A stretch of DNA of 64,000 nt from assembly GCA_037893245.1 (NCBI GenBank), contig JBAIAA010000787.1, positions 248,001 through 312,000 of the forward strand, given 5' to 3'. The stretch is from Crossaster papposus (taxonomy: Eukaryota; Echinodermata; Asteroidea; Velatida; Solasteridae). Shown piece after piece: positions 23,346 through 35,321 of this stretch. Position numbers and translations under genes: made by a program. Positions within the stretch are counted from its first letter, which is position 1, and each line of letters starts with the position of its first letter. The notes beneath the pieces are model-generated. The model searched no databases. It was not told the origin of the DNA and saw only the letters and a program-made list of their open reading frames with translations.

Positions 23346-24213
23346 AAAAATTCATAGTGGCCATATTACAGTGCAGATGTAATCAGTGCTCGTATACTGG
23401 AACTTTTTATGTATCTATAATTTAAGAACATAATTAAAGATCTGTACATAATGTACGGTGTTTGGTGTGTGGGTTCGAACTATGCCATAAGGAACATATA
23501 TAGTGTTTGTGCCCTTGGATCTCTGAGCCCAGGAATGTGTGTACCTGTAGTGTTAGGGTAGGTCTATATATAATAGAATATAATGATGTGCATTTTGTAT
23601 ATGACGCCCCAAACGCAGATAATTATACATGTTTAGCAAGTATCTGTCAAAAAACACAAAACATTTCCGGGTAAAGTGTACTGCTGTATATAATACTAAA
23701 AGGCAACGACCTCATAATACATGTACATGTAGATCGGTGTACATTTTACAGAAACTGACAAGAACAATATATACAGGGATATCCGTGCGCGGGAAGTGGT
23801 AACATGTTCACCACCATCGACTTCCCTTGACCCTGCGACCCAAGCTTTGAAATATCAATTTACATTCAACGAAATGTGCAGTCGAGTTAAAATGCACACA
23901 CTGACACAGACATCCCCCAACCCATGTCTTATACGTTCCAAAGTACTGTGGACATTCTTTTGTATTAGTTAAGAACACGTTGGCTAAACTTCTCTTTTTT
24001 AGCTTGCATAAACAAATAAACCCCAAATTTTGATTGTGGGCACTTTAGGTGATTCCACAAATGCTATACATGTATACCCTGTGAAGATTTGAACACAATG
24101 GGGCTAAAGAGTGCAAATATACATCGCTGTGAAGCTGATTAGACTTCACATGGGTAGCCAGTCAGCCCCGTACAGTACACAGTGTTCTGTTAAAATAACT
24201 CACAAAAACCCGT

Positions 24214-24300
24214 TAACGATAGCCGGATTCGAACCGCAGACCTTTTGATCCATAGCTCGCCTTTCTTACCAACTAAGATATTTGGCGAGTTGGTTGAGAA
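24214..24300 (-). repeat. tRNA-like SINE head
   Basis: On the minus strand atcttagttggtaag resembles a tRNA A box/D arm, and ggttcgaatcc is a perfect B box/T arm, about 45 nt apart. The anticodon arm is not well formed, so this is tRNA-derived rather than a working tRNA gene. It is present in unit 2 only. Confidence 0.5.
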
Positions 24301-25425
24301 CTGTTGTTATTAACAGTCCTTTAATGTAGCTGAATTGCCATTGTTCTTTTCATGTGCGACAGCAAAATGTTCTTTTCGGGCGTAGGCATATACTCGGAAT
24401 ATATATTAAACAAAAGAGTTGGCTTAGGTAGCCAAAATCTTCAATGAGGACAACTTGTTGAGACCTTAGCTATCCAAAACAATATACGACTGCATGAGAG
24501 GAACCCACTGTGTGACTGCTCATGTGTACTGCATGTGCATCAAAATGGTAACTTGATGTCGCTAGGTAAGCCAAGAGTCACAGACGTTAAGTACCAGGAT
24601 AATGTGTTGCCATGTTGTCTAACTAATGAACTATATTCAGCAATCATGAGTCAAAAGTAAGAAAATAAGAGCGTATAAGGTATAGCATTAAAAAATACCA
24701 TTGTAGGTTTAAGCACAGAAGTAATAGCTAGCTAATAAAACATTAAACAAATCCTGTCACACATGAATTATGAATATACATTCACGCACACCCAGCAACT
24801 GACAACAAATCGCGAACCGCTACACGGGTTAGTATATAATACCGTGTGGATAGGACACCGTCCTTTTTAGTTTGTTTTTATTGGCCAGCGCAATTCCATG
24901 AAAAGATGGACGCTGTTGAAAAGTGGAAAATGTATATCTTCTAAACTACAAGCATCATACCATCGAACATAGTGTTAAATTAAAGGGGACAATCTTTCAT
25001 TTGAGTGGCGTGTCTTTGTAGTCAAGTGTGATTTAGTTTGTTAACTAAACCCTACAAAATGTTTTTAACGTGTTTTTAAATAGTCTTGTTTTGGTAATAA
25101 TAGTCTTTAATTTAATGCGTATCTGAACACTTTTGACAGCCAAACACTTTGGAGATTTGTGAATACTTTTCCTGACGTTTGCAAGTCCGAGTATTGACAA
25201 CTGGGGTCTATTACTAGTTAATACTTAGGGTATAACAGGGTGAGGACCCGGTCATTACTGCGTGCAACCCGGTACGTTATCACGTAGTGAATCGGGTCCT
25301 CTTCCCGTCAGTATTCCCTTTAATAAATACCTTTGTATTTAGGTAATAAACAATGAATTTGCTTAATTATTTCAAAGCCGGGGCAATTGCTATAACATGA
25401 TGCCCTCCATGTGATCGAGTCTCGA

Positions 25426-25482
25426 CCAATCAGACGCTATCAACTCTCCTGGGTATTTATTAATGGTCTACAATGTATAAAA
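25426..25482 (+). promoter_or_regulatory. CCAAT plus TATA promoter-like pair (unit 2)
   Basis: CCAAT at 25426-25430 and TATAAAA at 25476-25482, paralogous to 19085-19141. The spacing is conserved across the duplication. Confidence 0.3.
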
Positions 25483-28077
25483 CATGTCACAGTACGTACG
25501 TGTCACACAACTAAATGATAATGTACCAAACGGAATCGGTTTTAACGTACAATGGTGTGACTTTCTGGTGTCATCCAGGGCAGTACGAGTACCATACGTA
25601 AGTGTGTCTTTCGATTTCAGGTTGCCTGGAATCACCTGACTGAACAGTGTAGTATTCATGGATGGGGCGTACGTGCCGTTTATTGCATTGGTTTCACAGG
25701 TCATGTGATTGCACGCAATACGCAGCATCCGGGAAGGAGCGAATTAATGCGCCGAAATTAGGGTTTTCACAGTCAAATTATTTCAATCAGTCAGAGCATA
25801 CCCCGTACTCTATAATGAGGTACACAACGAAGTTATAATTGCAGCGAGTTGGCAGTCTCGGGCGTTCGAGAATTCTTGAGGTTTTAACGAGAGTTTGGAA
25901 GTGCTCCTAGAAAAACGGACATACAGTCCCTTAAGTGGAAGTTTCAGGATAAAATAGAACAGTGAGTTAAGCTTTAATAATTTCTGCGTCGATTGATGCA
26001 AATTTTAATGATTAATTCCGATTTAAAGTTATTATCTAGCCTTGTGAAATGAGGTATACATCTTGAACTTTTTTTAAAACCCTGTACGTTTTTAGTGACC
26101 CTGACTGTTTCGGGAAGTTGCAGCAAAAAGGTAAAATTTGCTAGAAAGTTGAAGAGTTACGCTTTCGAACCGTACCATTCACATCTCTGCCGGTTCGACC
26201 ATAGTCTTTTTAATTTTGATGCGAAATATTTGTAAAATTGCACAAGTTCCTGAAGTGTCTGAAATACGCGAGTTTGTATCTGCATGAACGTAGAACAGTG
26301 AACGTAGAACAATAGAGGACAATAGGGTCTACGATTGACAGAAAGGCCACGATTGCATACCGTGTACAAAACATAGGGAAGACCTTCCAAAAACGAACAA
26401 AAAGATTACAATTAAACAAAAGAGGGATAATAGGGGGTTCCCAATGCATGGTAGGTGTTTGCACACGTATGAGTTTGTTTTCTTATTGAACTATAGGAAC
26501 GTAGAACAATAGAGGACAATATAATCCCCTACATACAGGGGAAAGGCCCCAATTCCGATTCGTGTACACATATGGGAGGTCTTCTTAAATACGAACATGT
26601 GAGGTGCATGATTGGCCTACACACCCCGGCGTGCCGAATGCACGCCTTGCTAGGGGGTCCGGGGCGCGAATATGTTTCCCAAACGACATCTCCATAGAAC
26701 TGTTTTTTTAACGCATCTGATTGGCTATCTCTTACGTCATAGTAGTAAGTTTTACTCTCAATTTATTGACCCTAGGATTCTCAACTTATTGACCCTAGGA
26801 CTCTGGGTTTTATTGAACATAGGGCTCTCAACTTAATCCCTACTGCGCGGCCTGACCGACTTTTACTTTTGAAATGACAAAATCACAATCATAGGGGCAA
26901 GATTTTACTGACAATCTCCGGCATGTATAATTATACATAAGTGGACTACCCCCCCCCCCCCCTTCCCTCCCCCATGTCCCAATTGCGCCATGCTTGTGAC
27001 TATGTGGGTGCACTACCCTAATTGAAGGGAGAATTTCTCCGCCAGCTCATTAGCATGAAATGTGCCCCCACAATTTCTTTTGAAAAAGGATGCCGTTTGG
27101 TGAAAGAAATGGTGGGATTGTGTAAATATAGCATTGGATCAACTCCCTGGTTTTTGAGCTTCAATATGAGGGCAGACTTGACCAAATTACGGTTGAAAAT
27201 GGGTCATAATTGCCCTAGAACGTGGAGGGATGCAATTTGTAAAATGGCTGCTTGCGGGCTCGGGAAGTATCACTTTTCGGGAGGTGAGTTTCTTTTGGTG
27301 TGAATATTAAAAAATGTAATTGGCTAACCTACTAAAAATTGAAAAGGAATGGAAAGATAAAGACCAAGACAATAACCTGATTGATGTTTGAGAAACCCCA
27401 GTGATGTCGGTGTGCATGAAACTTGGTCCTAAACATTGTTGATTTTACACCGTTTTCAATGGGACTCGAATTAGGCTGGTGCACCCATGTGATTGACCCA
27501 AACATGGGCCCGGGCGCGAATATTTTTCACAAACGACACCCAAGTTGGGGGTACACCAGCGGCGTTACTTTGGTTCAGGGTGCCCGGGGGCAAGAATGGG
27601 TTAAGTGCCCCCTGACCAAATGACATGTGCGCATGATGCAGCAGAGCGAATTAAGTTTTGAAAGCCACGTGCACTTACAAATGATACTTACCTTCCAATC
27701 AATTTTTATTTATGTTTTAAATAACTAACCACGGGTCGTCATACTCATTGGGAGAATGATGTTCGTATAGGCCTATAGTTCGAAAGTTGGGTGACTAGTT
27801 GCTAACATATACTGTAATTATATAGGGATGAGTCTAGCACAATTGCTAAATTGCTTAAAAGCGAAATGTGACGTCAACCGATTACGGGCATTTGCTCATC
27901 AATTCCAATTTGAGACGACCCCTCACCTTTAAGAATGTTAAAATAGACGGTTAGACTAATGAAGAAAACTACAGGCGGGTGCCCCCCTAGCCCGGGTGCC
28001 CGGGGTCCGCCCCCCTCCCATTTGGGCTGTATTTCCCATGTAAATAATCATTCGCAAATTTTAGGAGAAAAGTCAGA

Positions 28078-28160
28078 CTAAAAAAAGTCGAACGTCGTGA
28101 CTCGAATCCCAAAACTTCGAGTCTCCGAGCCATGAATTAGTCCCGACTGAGCTCCGACAT
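28078..28160 (-). repeat. tRNA-derived SINE-like sequence
   Basis: The minus strand reads gagctcagtcgggac (A-box-like), then about 35 nt later gggattcgagtc (B-box-like). A poly-T run and no cloverleaf-quality anticodon arm suggest a SINE fragment or tRNA pseudogene. Confidence 0.45.
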
Positions 28161-28689
28161 ACGACCTAGCTAGCTGGGGGCAGTGGGACTTTAAAAAAAA
28201 AATTATTGGCATGTATTATTTTGCTTGTTTGGGGTGTTTTTAGGTGGGCAGGTTTGATGGGTGTTTGTTTTTGTGAGACTTTTGTCCTAATTTGGGATGT
28301 GTGTTTGTTTGCTTCATGTTGTTTTTACAAGTAATTGAGTGCAATTGTGTTATTTTAATATAGGCCTATATGTATGGTGGCCCTGAAGGGACTACGCAGA
28401 TCGTGAATATTGACGTCAATATTCACGACAAATTTCACGACTTTCCTCAAAGTCGCGAATATTGACGTCAAATTTGACGTCAATATTCGCGACTTGCCCC
28501 CAAAGTCGCAAATATTTTGACGCGAATTTTTTTCCAGCAAGCTAGGTTTTGGCTAGTCTTGTTTCGGGGCGATCCGGCGATCGCGAATTTATTTTTATAA
28601 AATTATATTTTTCGGAATAATTACAGGATATCTAGCGCGATCATTTTGCTGGATGCCTAGAATCATAATTTACCTTCAAATTTACATTT

Positions 28690-28822
28690 AAGTTCAGTTC
28701 ACGAGATTTGTAAGCATTTATCACTTCGTCTTCGGTCACGTCAGTGCAGAACTAATACACAGGTATAACTGCGTGCAGAACACATGCTGTAAAGGGATAT
28801 CCTTTTACAAATCAAGTGCTCA
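28690..28822 (+). repeat. ~133-bp direct repeat, copy 1 (copy 2 at 29348-29486)
   Basis: The segment from aagttcagttcacgagattt to gtgctcagcagtgccat occurs twice in direct orientation with few differences. Flanking MITE sequence is duplicated too: aatggtgtatcctacctttaa is seen before and after copy 2. This is consistent with local tandem duplication. Confidence 0.8.
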
Positions 28823-28844
28823 GCAGTGCCATAGAATCATAATT

Positions 28845-29264
28845 GTGACCCGCTCTACATAAATGAGTCGGATGTCGCAATTACCGTTGACACGTACAGG
28901 GCGATTGAATTTTTTTTTTTTTTTTTTTTTCTGTGTATTCTGCTTCGTTTGTATCCATATTTTCAGAAAAAAACGAAATAAAACTTAATTTTGAATCTTA
29001 AAGTGTTTTAATACAGGATTTTGTTGACTGTTTTGTTTCAAGTTCAGTTATTTTGATCGTTGGGATACGTTAATTTTCTCTTAAAAGTGGCTGTTTCACA
29101 CTTGAAAAATATATTATTTCAAAAAATCATAAAAAATTAATGCAGTACTCTATAGCGCTCCGACATACATCAAATTGAAGCTTATCAGATGCTCTTTCAA
29201 GCCCTATAAATAACTCCGAAATTGTTTTTTGCTACATCAGACTCATTTATGTAGAGCGGGTCAC
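28845..29264. mobile_element. 420-bp MITE with AATT target duplication
   Basis: It starts GTGACCCGCTCTACATAAAT and ends ATTTATGTAGAGCGGGTCAC. AATT flanks it at 28841-28844 and 29265-29268. The interior has a long poly-T run near 28911 and is non-coding. Confidence 0.8.
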
Positions 29265-29931
29265 AATTTACCTTCAAATAAGTAAGATATTTCTTAATAA
29301 TTCGGTAGTTAATATTTTTGATGTCTGCAAATGGTGTATCCTACCTTTAAGTTCAGTTCACGAGATTTGTAAGCATTTATCACTTCGGTCACGTCAGTGC
29401 AGAACTAATACACAGGTATAACTGCGTGCAGAACACATGCTGTAAAGGGATATCCTTTTACAAATCAAGTGCTCAGCAGTGCCATGTCAAATTTTACCTT
29501 AAATATTTTTGATGTCTGCAAATGGTGTATCCTACCTTTAAGTTCAGTTTACGAGATTTGTTTCTGAACTTGAAACAAATCCACTGATCTCTCGTGACAA
29601 TCGAGGGCGCCCTCATTAAGCCCGTTTTCTGAGTATGGATGATCGACGAACGGACGGCGCGCCCCGGACAAATGAAAAACTCAGTCTTGGAGCAAGACTA
29701 GCCAAAACCTAGCTTGTGGAAAAAAATTCGCGTCAAAATATTTGCGACTTTTAGGGCAAGTCGCGAATATTGACGTCAAATTTGACGTCAATATTCGCGA
29801 CTTTTTGGGAAAGTCGTGAATATTGACGTCAAATTTGACGTCAATATTCGCGACTTTGATGAAAGTCGTGAAATTTGTCGTGAATATTGACGTCAATATT
29901 CACGATCTGCGTAGTCCCTTCAGGGCCACCA

Positions 29932-30650
29932 TATATATGTATTCTTTTATGATAATGTATATTTGTTGGTTTTAAATTTAATTATATATTTGTTTACAGA
30001 AGTTGCACTTTGGGAGAGCCACTCGATAGTAATTTAGTTTGCTTACTTGGCAATCCTGCAGGGGTGTGCATTGTTGTTTTTCTTGTTACATGTATAATGT
30101 TGTAAGGGTGTTTTCTTTTGTAATCTGTCTTGCTTTGTCCTGTTCTTATTCAAAAAATCAACTTTTGTAATTGTATTTATATTTTTATTGTTTGTAATCC
30201 TGTAAAAAAATAAATTTGTTGTGGGGCTTTCATATGTTGCACGGCTTTCATTCGTTGCGCTGCTCGTATTCGTTGCGTGGCGTTTATTCGCTGTGTGGCT
30301 ACGGTGGCTTTCGTTCTTTGCGTGGCTTTCAATGATGCCGGAGCGCGGGGTTTCCGTTAGTCGCGGGGCTTATTTGTTTGCTGATTGCGTTTATTTCGAT
30401 TGTCGGTGGATTTGTTATTTTCCAATGCAAGTATTTTACTTTTGTTTTCTTGTATATTTAACAAAAATATATTTTTAATTTTGTGTGTTTTTAATTTTTG
30501 TTTACGTTTTAATTTTGTTTTGGGGTTCTTTATTTTATTTTGCTGCATTCTCATTGTTAATTGCGGCTTACTGTTTACTTTTTAGGATTTTATTTAAATT
30601 TTATTTTTGCTTTACCTCAATTTTGCGGTTGTCTATGTTTGCCCTTATGG
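29932..30650. other. T-rich stretch, nothing coding
   Basis: Strongly T-rich. At about 30222-30335 there is a loose tandem of ggctttcattcgttgcg-like units. No gene is supported. Confidence 0.4.
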
Positions 30651-30877
30651 CCGCCCATAATTGTAGACATCTAGCAAAATGATTGCGCTAGACATCCTAT
30701 AATTGTTCCGAAAATTGAATTTTATAAATAAAAAGAACAGAACTACATAAGAACCACTACCCGAAGCCGGTTGAAAACCATAATTCTAAAACTTCGAACA
30801 TATCCCTATAAAACACAACCCCCCAAATCCACCCATTCATAATAATTCAAGCAATTGTCAATGGTGTATCCTACCTT
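30650..30877 (-). mobile_element. Truncated AAGGTAG-family MITE
   Basis: Inverted relative to 35322: attgtagacatctagcaaaa at the left and atggtgtatcctacctt at the right end, followed by TA. The far terminus is missing. Confidence 0.65.
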
Positions 30878-30940
30878 TAACCCTGGGAGGCAGGAACGAA
30901 AATAATATACACGGTTGCAATCATGCTCAAGCGAGAGGTG

Positions 30941-30962
30941 CCCCCCCCCCCCCCCCCCCCCC
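30941..30962. repeat. Poly-C tract
   Basis: About 22 C, followed by a G/C-rich segment. Confidence 0.9.
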
Positions 30963-31665
30963 ATTTCCGTGCCGGCGCCGCCGATGAACCTGCTAGTGCT
31001 GTTTTGTTCGTGTTGGCATGCGCTTTCATTTTCACTGAGGTTGTGGAGATACATGCTTAAGACTAGAGCCCTCTGTGATTATCCCTCTATAAATAATGTT
31101 GATTTATTAAATGGGATAATTCATTTATTTCGTATGATTTACCGTCAACATTATTTAGAACATTAATAAATATGGGCTCACTTTGTAGTAATCAAGAGTG
31201 GGTATAACCGGAGCAACGGATCGGAACAGCCCATGTGGTCGGACGGATTGCCTGGTACGGTACGGTAATACATGTACATGTACAGCGAATCAATGCGCGG
31301 CTTCGGCCTCTTGCTGCTTTCACTTCTAGACCACAGGGCATGGCCGATTATCTTGCACTTTCTTGACGCATATCGTGAATCTATATAAATCTTACTTTAA
31401 ACTACTTAGCAAGTTGTTGGGAAACTCACAAATAAAATCCCCAGACGATCTGCGAACCAGTACTCGATAAAATCTTCATTTAAAATTCATGTTTTTCCCG
31501 TTTCGATGCACAAAACTGCCCAGTAAACAATTACGTCATTATTTTTCAACGACCAATCAACGAGGCCCTTTTGTCGTGGTGCGGTACGTTTGTGCGAATA
31601 GTGGGCAAATGGACCAATAGCGGGCGCTGTAAAATAGAGCGAGCGTAGGCGCTGTTTACAGCAAG

Positions 31666-31919
31666 ATGGCCGCGACGACACGAGCTGCTCAGATGACAGC
31701 GATTCGAACACGAAAAAGTGTATTATGCACGTTTCAGATGCAGATTCCAGGGTTTTGTCGTTCACTGAAAAAGGTTGGAACAAATTCCACGCTTGTGCCG
31801 ATAGGTGGAAGAATGTTTCTACTTCTACCAAAGCAGAAATCGCCGAAAAAAGCGGAGATGATCATCGGCATTCCAATCGTACACGCACTGGTTGATGTAC
31901 GGCCGGAATCAGTGTCAAA
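31666..31919 (+). CDS. Candidate first exon of a C2HC-type uncharacterised protein (frame uncertain)
   Basis: ATG 31666 has a strong Kozak context (aagATGG), and a strong donor follows (AAG|GTATGT, GT at 31920). The ATG frame is open to the donor, but a second frame reads more like protein: an acidic serine-rich start, then VLSFTEKGWNKFHACADRWK and TKAEIAEKSGDDH before a TGA. That pattern (SFT..xW.KF..CA..W) resembles the N-terminal region of a large uncharacterised invertebrate family that often ends in a YHxxCY zinc-binding motif. If so, a 1-nt shift separates the start codon from the conserved frame, and the gene is damaged or the sequence contains an error. Upstream 31600-31665 could be a GC-rich 5' untranslated region. 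The partner exon is probably 33084-33423. Confidence 0.4.
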
Positions 31920-33083
31920 GGTATGTGATGATGTAGTTGAGTAGATTCCGTTAAAACAAAGGAATAGGGCTTTTTCAGAATTAATTTGTCTTAATCCAAG
32001 AACCACCTATTCCTTCTATGTCCCCATAGATTGTGTAATTTGCACTAAACATGTTTTAAATGGAGATTAAAAAGAGTTATGACCATTGTTGACAATTTCT
32101 GTCGGGTCCTAATCGGAACCCATAATTCTTAGAGAGTTTTTATACCTCAAGCGATCTTCTTCAATTCCACAAGGGCAAAATAAAATAGTTCTGCTTCCAG
32201 CTCTAAATAGGCATGCAACTTGGTCACATGGAAATTGAAACTAGGGTAGGAACACAAATATACATGTAACTTGTCACTAGTACTGAAAGCAGTTATTACT
32301 TTATATTAGGGGGACAACAATTTAGGGGGGGGGGGGGGGGGGGAGGGACATTCATATAGTACATTTTCCAGTACATTTTTCTATTCTTAACCTGGAAGCT
32401 CATATAACGTCCTTATTTGTCAGTATTTTGTATTTCCTTGCCTTTTTTCCCCTGGAAATAAAACAAAAAACCTGCCTGCTTGTCTAATTGTATTCCTTTA
32501 CCCCCTCACTGTCAATATTTATGTTTTGTTTAAATTTCGTTTTTTTCCCTCCAATTGTATTTATTTACTTTCCTGTGATTACACAATGTCCAGAATAGTA
32601 TAATAGTACGAGTTGAAAGAGGAAATGTTACATTCTACGAGGCGAAGCAAGAATGCAACATTTATGAAGGATATTTTGCATGACGGAGCAAGACAAATAT
32701 AATAAAAATACATAGAGCAGGGGTCGGCTGGAGATACAATGTAGTCTTCCTCTACACATTTAAGGTTTTAGTCAGGGTTCCATAGTTTTAAAGTTAAATC
32801 AATGTGAAAAATACGGCATTCCTGGAACCTGTACTTTGGAAAGAATGTTTTTCTCATAAACAAAATGCATTCCATGTTTGTGTTTATACCTGTGTCTTTA
32901 ATAAATTGTGGACAGATATGCTCCACTTTATAGAGTGGAGTGAAGCATATCTGTCCAACATTTTTAGATGTTGTTGTATGTATAATTTTACCCATTATTA
33001 ATTTATCTCCAGATTTCAATTCATCGGGCACTCTATTTATAAATATTCCCATTTCCCTCTCCACCCCCTCCAAATATTTTCAG
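31920..33083 (+). other. Putative intron
   Basis: It is bounded by GTATGT at 31920 and by a polypyrimidine tract with aaatattttcag ending at 33083. It contains a poly-G run at about 32325-32342 and a hairpin at 32909-32957 (ggacagatatgct / agcatatctgtcc). Confidence 0.35.
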
Positions 33084-33423
33084 ATGCAGATACGACGGGA
33101 AAAGACACATGCGAATGCAGCACTGAGCCCCCAAGGAGAAAACTGCGTTCAACCTCTGGCTTCTTTCCAAGAAACCAACAAAAACTTCACAATACTGCCA
33201 CGTATATGCATCATCTGCAAAAAGACAGAGGTGGAGGTTTGGACAAGAAGACCCGAACAACTGTCCTTGACAAACTTTCACAATGCCAGACGCTAACTGC
33301 AGGAAAGCTTCTGGAAGCAGCGAGGAAAAAAGATCAGTGGGTGCTCTCACAGATCGAGGGAAAGGATCTTGTCACCACAGAAACATTGTATCACACAGTC
33401 TGCTTTCCATCCGACTCTCCTTA
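33084..33423 (+). pseudogene. Second exon of the C2HC-type protein, with two compensating frameshifts
   Basis: Three stretches look like one protein read in two frames. First comes CECSTEPPRRKLRSTSGFF in one frame. Next is LPRICIICKK in the +1 frame. Then, back in the first frame, comes KTRTTVLDKLSQCQTLTAG, followed by LLEAARKKD and a terminal ETLYHTVCF, ending with TAA at 33421-33423. A CxxC pair followed about 65 residues later by HxxxC fits a C2HC zinc site, as in the family noted for the previous exon (from memory). The second frame change falls in a run of five A (tgcaaaaagac). The product cannot be made from this sequence as shown, so it is either a recent pseudogene or affected by sequencing error. 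Confidence 0.5.
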
Positions 33424-34081
33424 ATAAAAACTCAGCTGGAAATGGGCAAAATGTTTGTTATAACAGAATTGTGTATGTAAATCAGTACGAGTTGTTCACC
33501 CACTCAAATGTACATTGTTAAAGACATGGACAAATTTAAGTTTTACCGTTAAGAATAAACATGTATCAAAGGCTAAAGCTGGAAAACCCTCTGGTCGTGT
33601 ATATATTTTGTTCATACAATTTAGTTTTCGATTTTTACCCCCCCCAAAAAAAACCAAAAAACCAACAAATACTTAACACAAATTAAATTATAATAAAAAA
33701 ACAGAAAAAGAAAAAAGAAAATGACACTTTATCCAAAAGTTAAAAATATGGCAATAACAAAATGAAAATTTGTATTGGGACATCAAACCACACCCTAATT
33801 CCTCCTAATCGAATTATGTCTCTGTATAGTCCCTTTTAGCAAGCAACAGCAATGAGCAATCAATTCCCATTGAAAATGTACACAGCTTTCCAATCCTGGT
33901 CAATAGAGGGCGCCCTCTATATACAGGTCATTACAAATGCAAATATTTAATTAACTGGTGAACTTGCGATTGGGGATTTTGGTTTTTCGTGATCCACATG
34001 ATTCCAGCTAACAGACTGCAGTGATTCCACTTAGATTCAAGAGGTGCGCCAAGGAAATCAATTTCTGAGCACATTTTGCAG
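33424..34081. other. Non-coding, nothing recognised
   Basis: A/T-rich downstream sequence. No repeat family was identified. Confidence 0.4.
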
Positions 34082-34443
34082 CCATGCCCTGTGGTCTATT
34101 CGGTTTGGAGAGGAACTTGCATTTATTTTTCCAGAAACTTCTGTAAGTTTGGCAAGCAGTCTGCTTTTATTCTTATATTTAAGGTTGCAGAAGAATCTTT
34201 TAGCCTGTCTGCCATTACAGGTCAAGTTATTTGCTGCTTTGCACAATAATTGCGCGTTATATTATGGTACAAATCTTTTCTGGAAGTTTCGATGAGTTGG
34301 CAATGAGCGTTGTGTTCATGTGAATACGTTACGTATACATTGTATGTATGCCTTTGTTTTAGGCGCTCCACCATATGCATTCTGGACCAAGACATAGTGT
34401 GCCGTATAAGCCGTGGGCTGCACCGTTGGGGTTTAAACCATAG
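34082..34443 (+). other. Weak candidate exon pair (34082-34142 and 34363-34443)
   Basis: An acceptor acattttgcag precedes a 61-nt open segment ending at CTTCT|GTAAGT. The next acceptor, tgttttag at 34362, opens ALHHMHSGPRHSVPYKPWAA, which continues a few residues and stops at TAG 34441. Both keep phase 0 at the junction. I do not recognise the peptide. It may be chance. Confidence 0.2.
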
Positions 34444-35321
34444 TAACTCGGACAAACTAACACCAGAGACTTGTGTCTGGGTAAGAGTCGTATTGGCAGA
34501 TTTATTTAAATATTCAACAAAGTGGGTAAACAATATTTTTCTTTGCTTGCATAATCACAGAGATTTTTACAAAATGTATAAATTATTTTCAGGAATGATA
34601 ACAGTACATAGTTTTATTTATTTAGTTTGGATTTACAGGGTCCTTCTTTTATATGTCTTATGGGCGTCTTTGGTACATCTTGGAGAAGAAACTAATAAAT
34701 CATCTCAATTGAACTGAAGTGAATAAACTCCAGGCTTTTGTTCCTCATCCTAGTCAAAAATTTGAGGGTCTCACCTGGACCCTGCCCGAGGGCCTGATCC
34801 AAAGACAGGGATTTCCTCACATGACCACGGGCTCTATACTTTAAGGTAAAGGCAGCCAGAATTAGTGTAAAAAATGAATTCTTAAAATATATGCCTTTTA
34901 TATCGGCAAATACGCAATCAGAAAGCACATACCATAAACGAATTCAAATGTGAACATTTGAAAAATGTTTGCCAATTTGATAAAATTGCATGCTGGTTGA
35001 CCGGCCTCTTGCTGCTGGCTTTTACAAAAGTGAATGATCTCTGCGACCTCATAAATTTAAATAATATTATTTGGCCAGTGAATGCTAACTGCCGAAATTG
35101 AATTCTCACTTAGACTGTTGAATGCTAATGGCAACGGACACAGCATTCATTTTCAAACAAGATTGAACAAAATTATGTTAAAATAAAAAATAACATTTTT
35201 CCATCATGACCATTTGCTTTTAACATCTGTTTTAAATACATTAATTCAAATGACCATCACTGAAAATCAAGTACAACCACAATGCACACAATTATTAATG
35301 AAAGCTGTTAAATGCCCTTTA
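34444..35321. other. Non-coding, nothing recognised
   Basis: A/T-rich sequence between the weak exon pair and the intact MITE. No supported gene. Confidence 0.4.

Larger units (their letters stand above)
21220..23351. other. Repeat-rich spacer between duplication units 1 and 2
   Basis: No gene is seen. It holds long poly-G and poly-C tracts, a hAT-like MITE at 22609-22776, and an array of gtcgcgaatatt-type motifs at 21996-22190 echoed at 23307-23345. Confidence 0.5.
23352..27945. repeat. Segmental-duplication unit 2
   Basis: Aligns with unit 1 (12343-21219) without that unit's insertions, then continues into sequence matching unit 0 (5695-6113). It is the most complete unit. It includes a private ~440-bp stretch at 24207-24640 that begins with a tRNA-like sequence. 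No gene is recognised. Short open frames are partly conserved between units, but indels break them. Confidence 0.8.
28565..29349 (+). mobile_element. Broken AAGGTAG-family MITE inside the 28375-29931 element
   Basis: ttacaggatatctagcgcga at about 28620 and aatggtgtatcctaccttt at about 29331 are parts of the family. They are separated by a duplicated segment and by the 28845-29264 insertion. Confidence 0.6.
28375..29931. mobile_element. 1.56 kb TIR element with palindromic GACGTC/TCGCGA subterminal arrays
   Basis: The left end TGGTGGCCCTGAAGGGACTA is mirrored by tagtcccttcagggccacca at the right. TA flanks both sides (28373-28374, 29932-29933). Inward of each end are several copies of palindromic motifs such as tattgacgtcaatattcgcg. 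The inverted similarity continues to aagctaggttttggctagtc. No transposase is seen. The interior contains fragments of the AAGGTAG MITE, a 420-bp nested element and a direct duplication. Confidence 0.82.

Noticed and set aside
24214-24300. Working tRNA gene on the minus strand
   Set aside because: A and B boxes are good, but the anticodon arm and acceptor stem do not pair well; a SINE or tRNA-derived relic is more likely.
28430-28500. CRISPR-like alternation of repeats and spacers
   Set aside because: The repeats are nested palindromes in both orientations at the ends of a TIR element in an animal genome; no uniform spacers or cas genes.
34310-34717. 135-codon plus-strand frame as a single-exon gene
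   Set aside because: No recognisable domain, T-rich composition toward the end, and a better splice-bounded reading in another frame.
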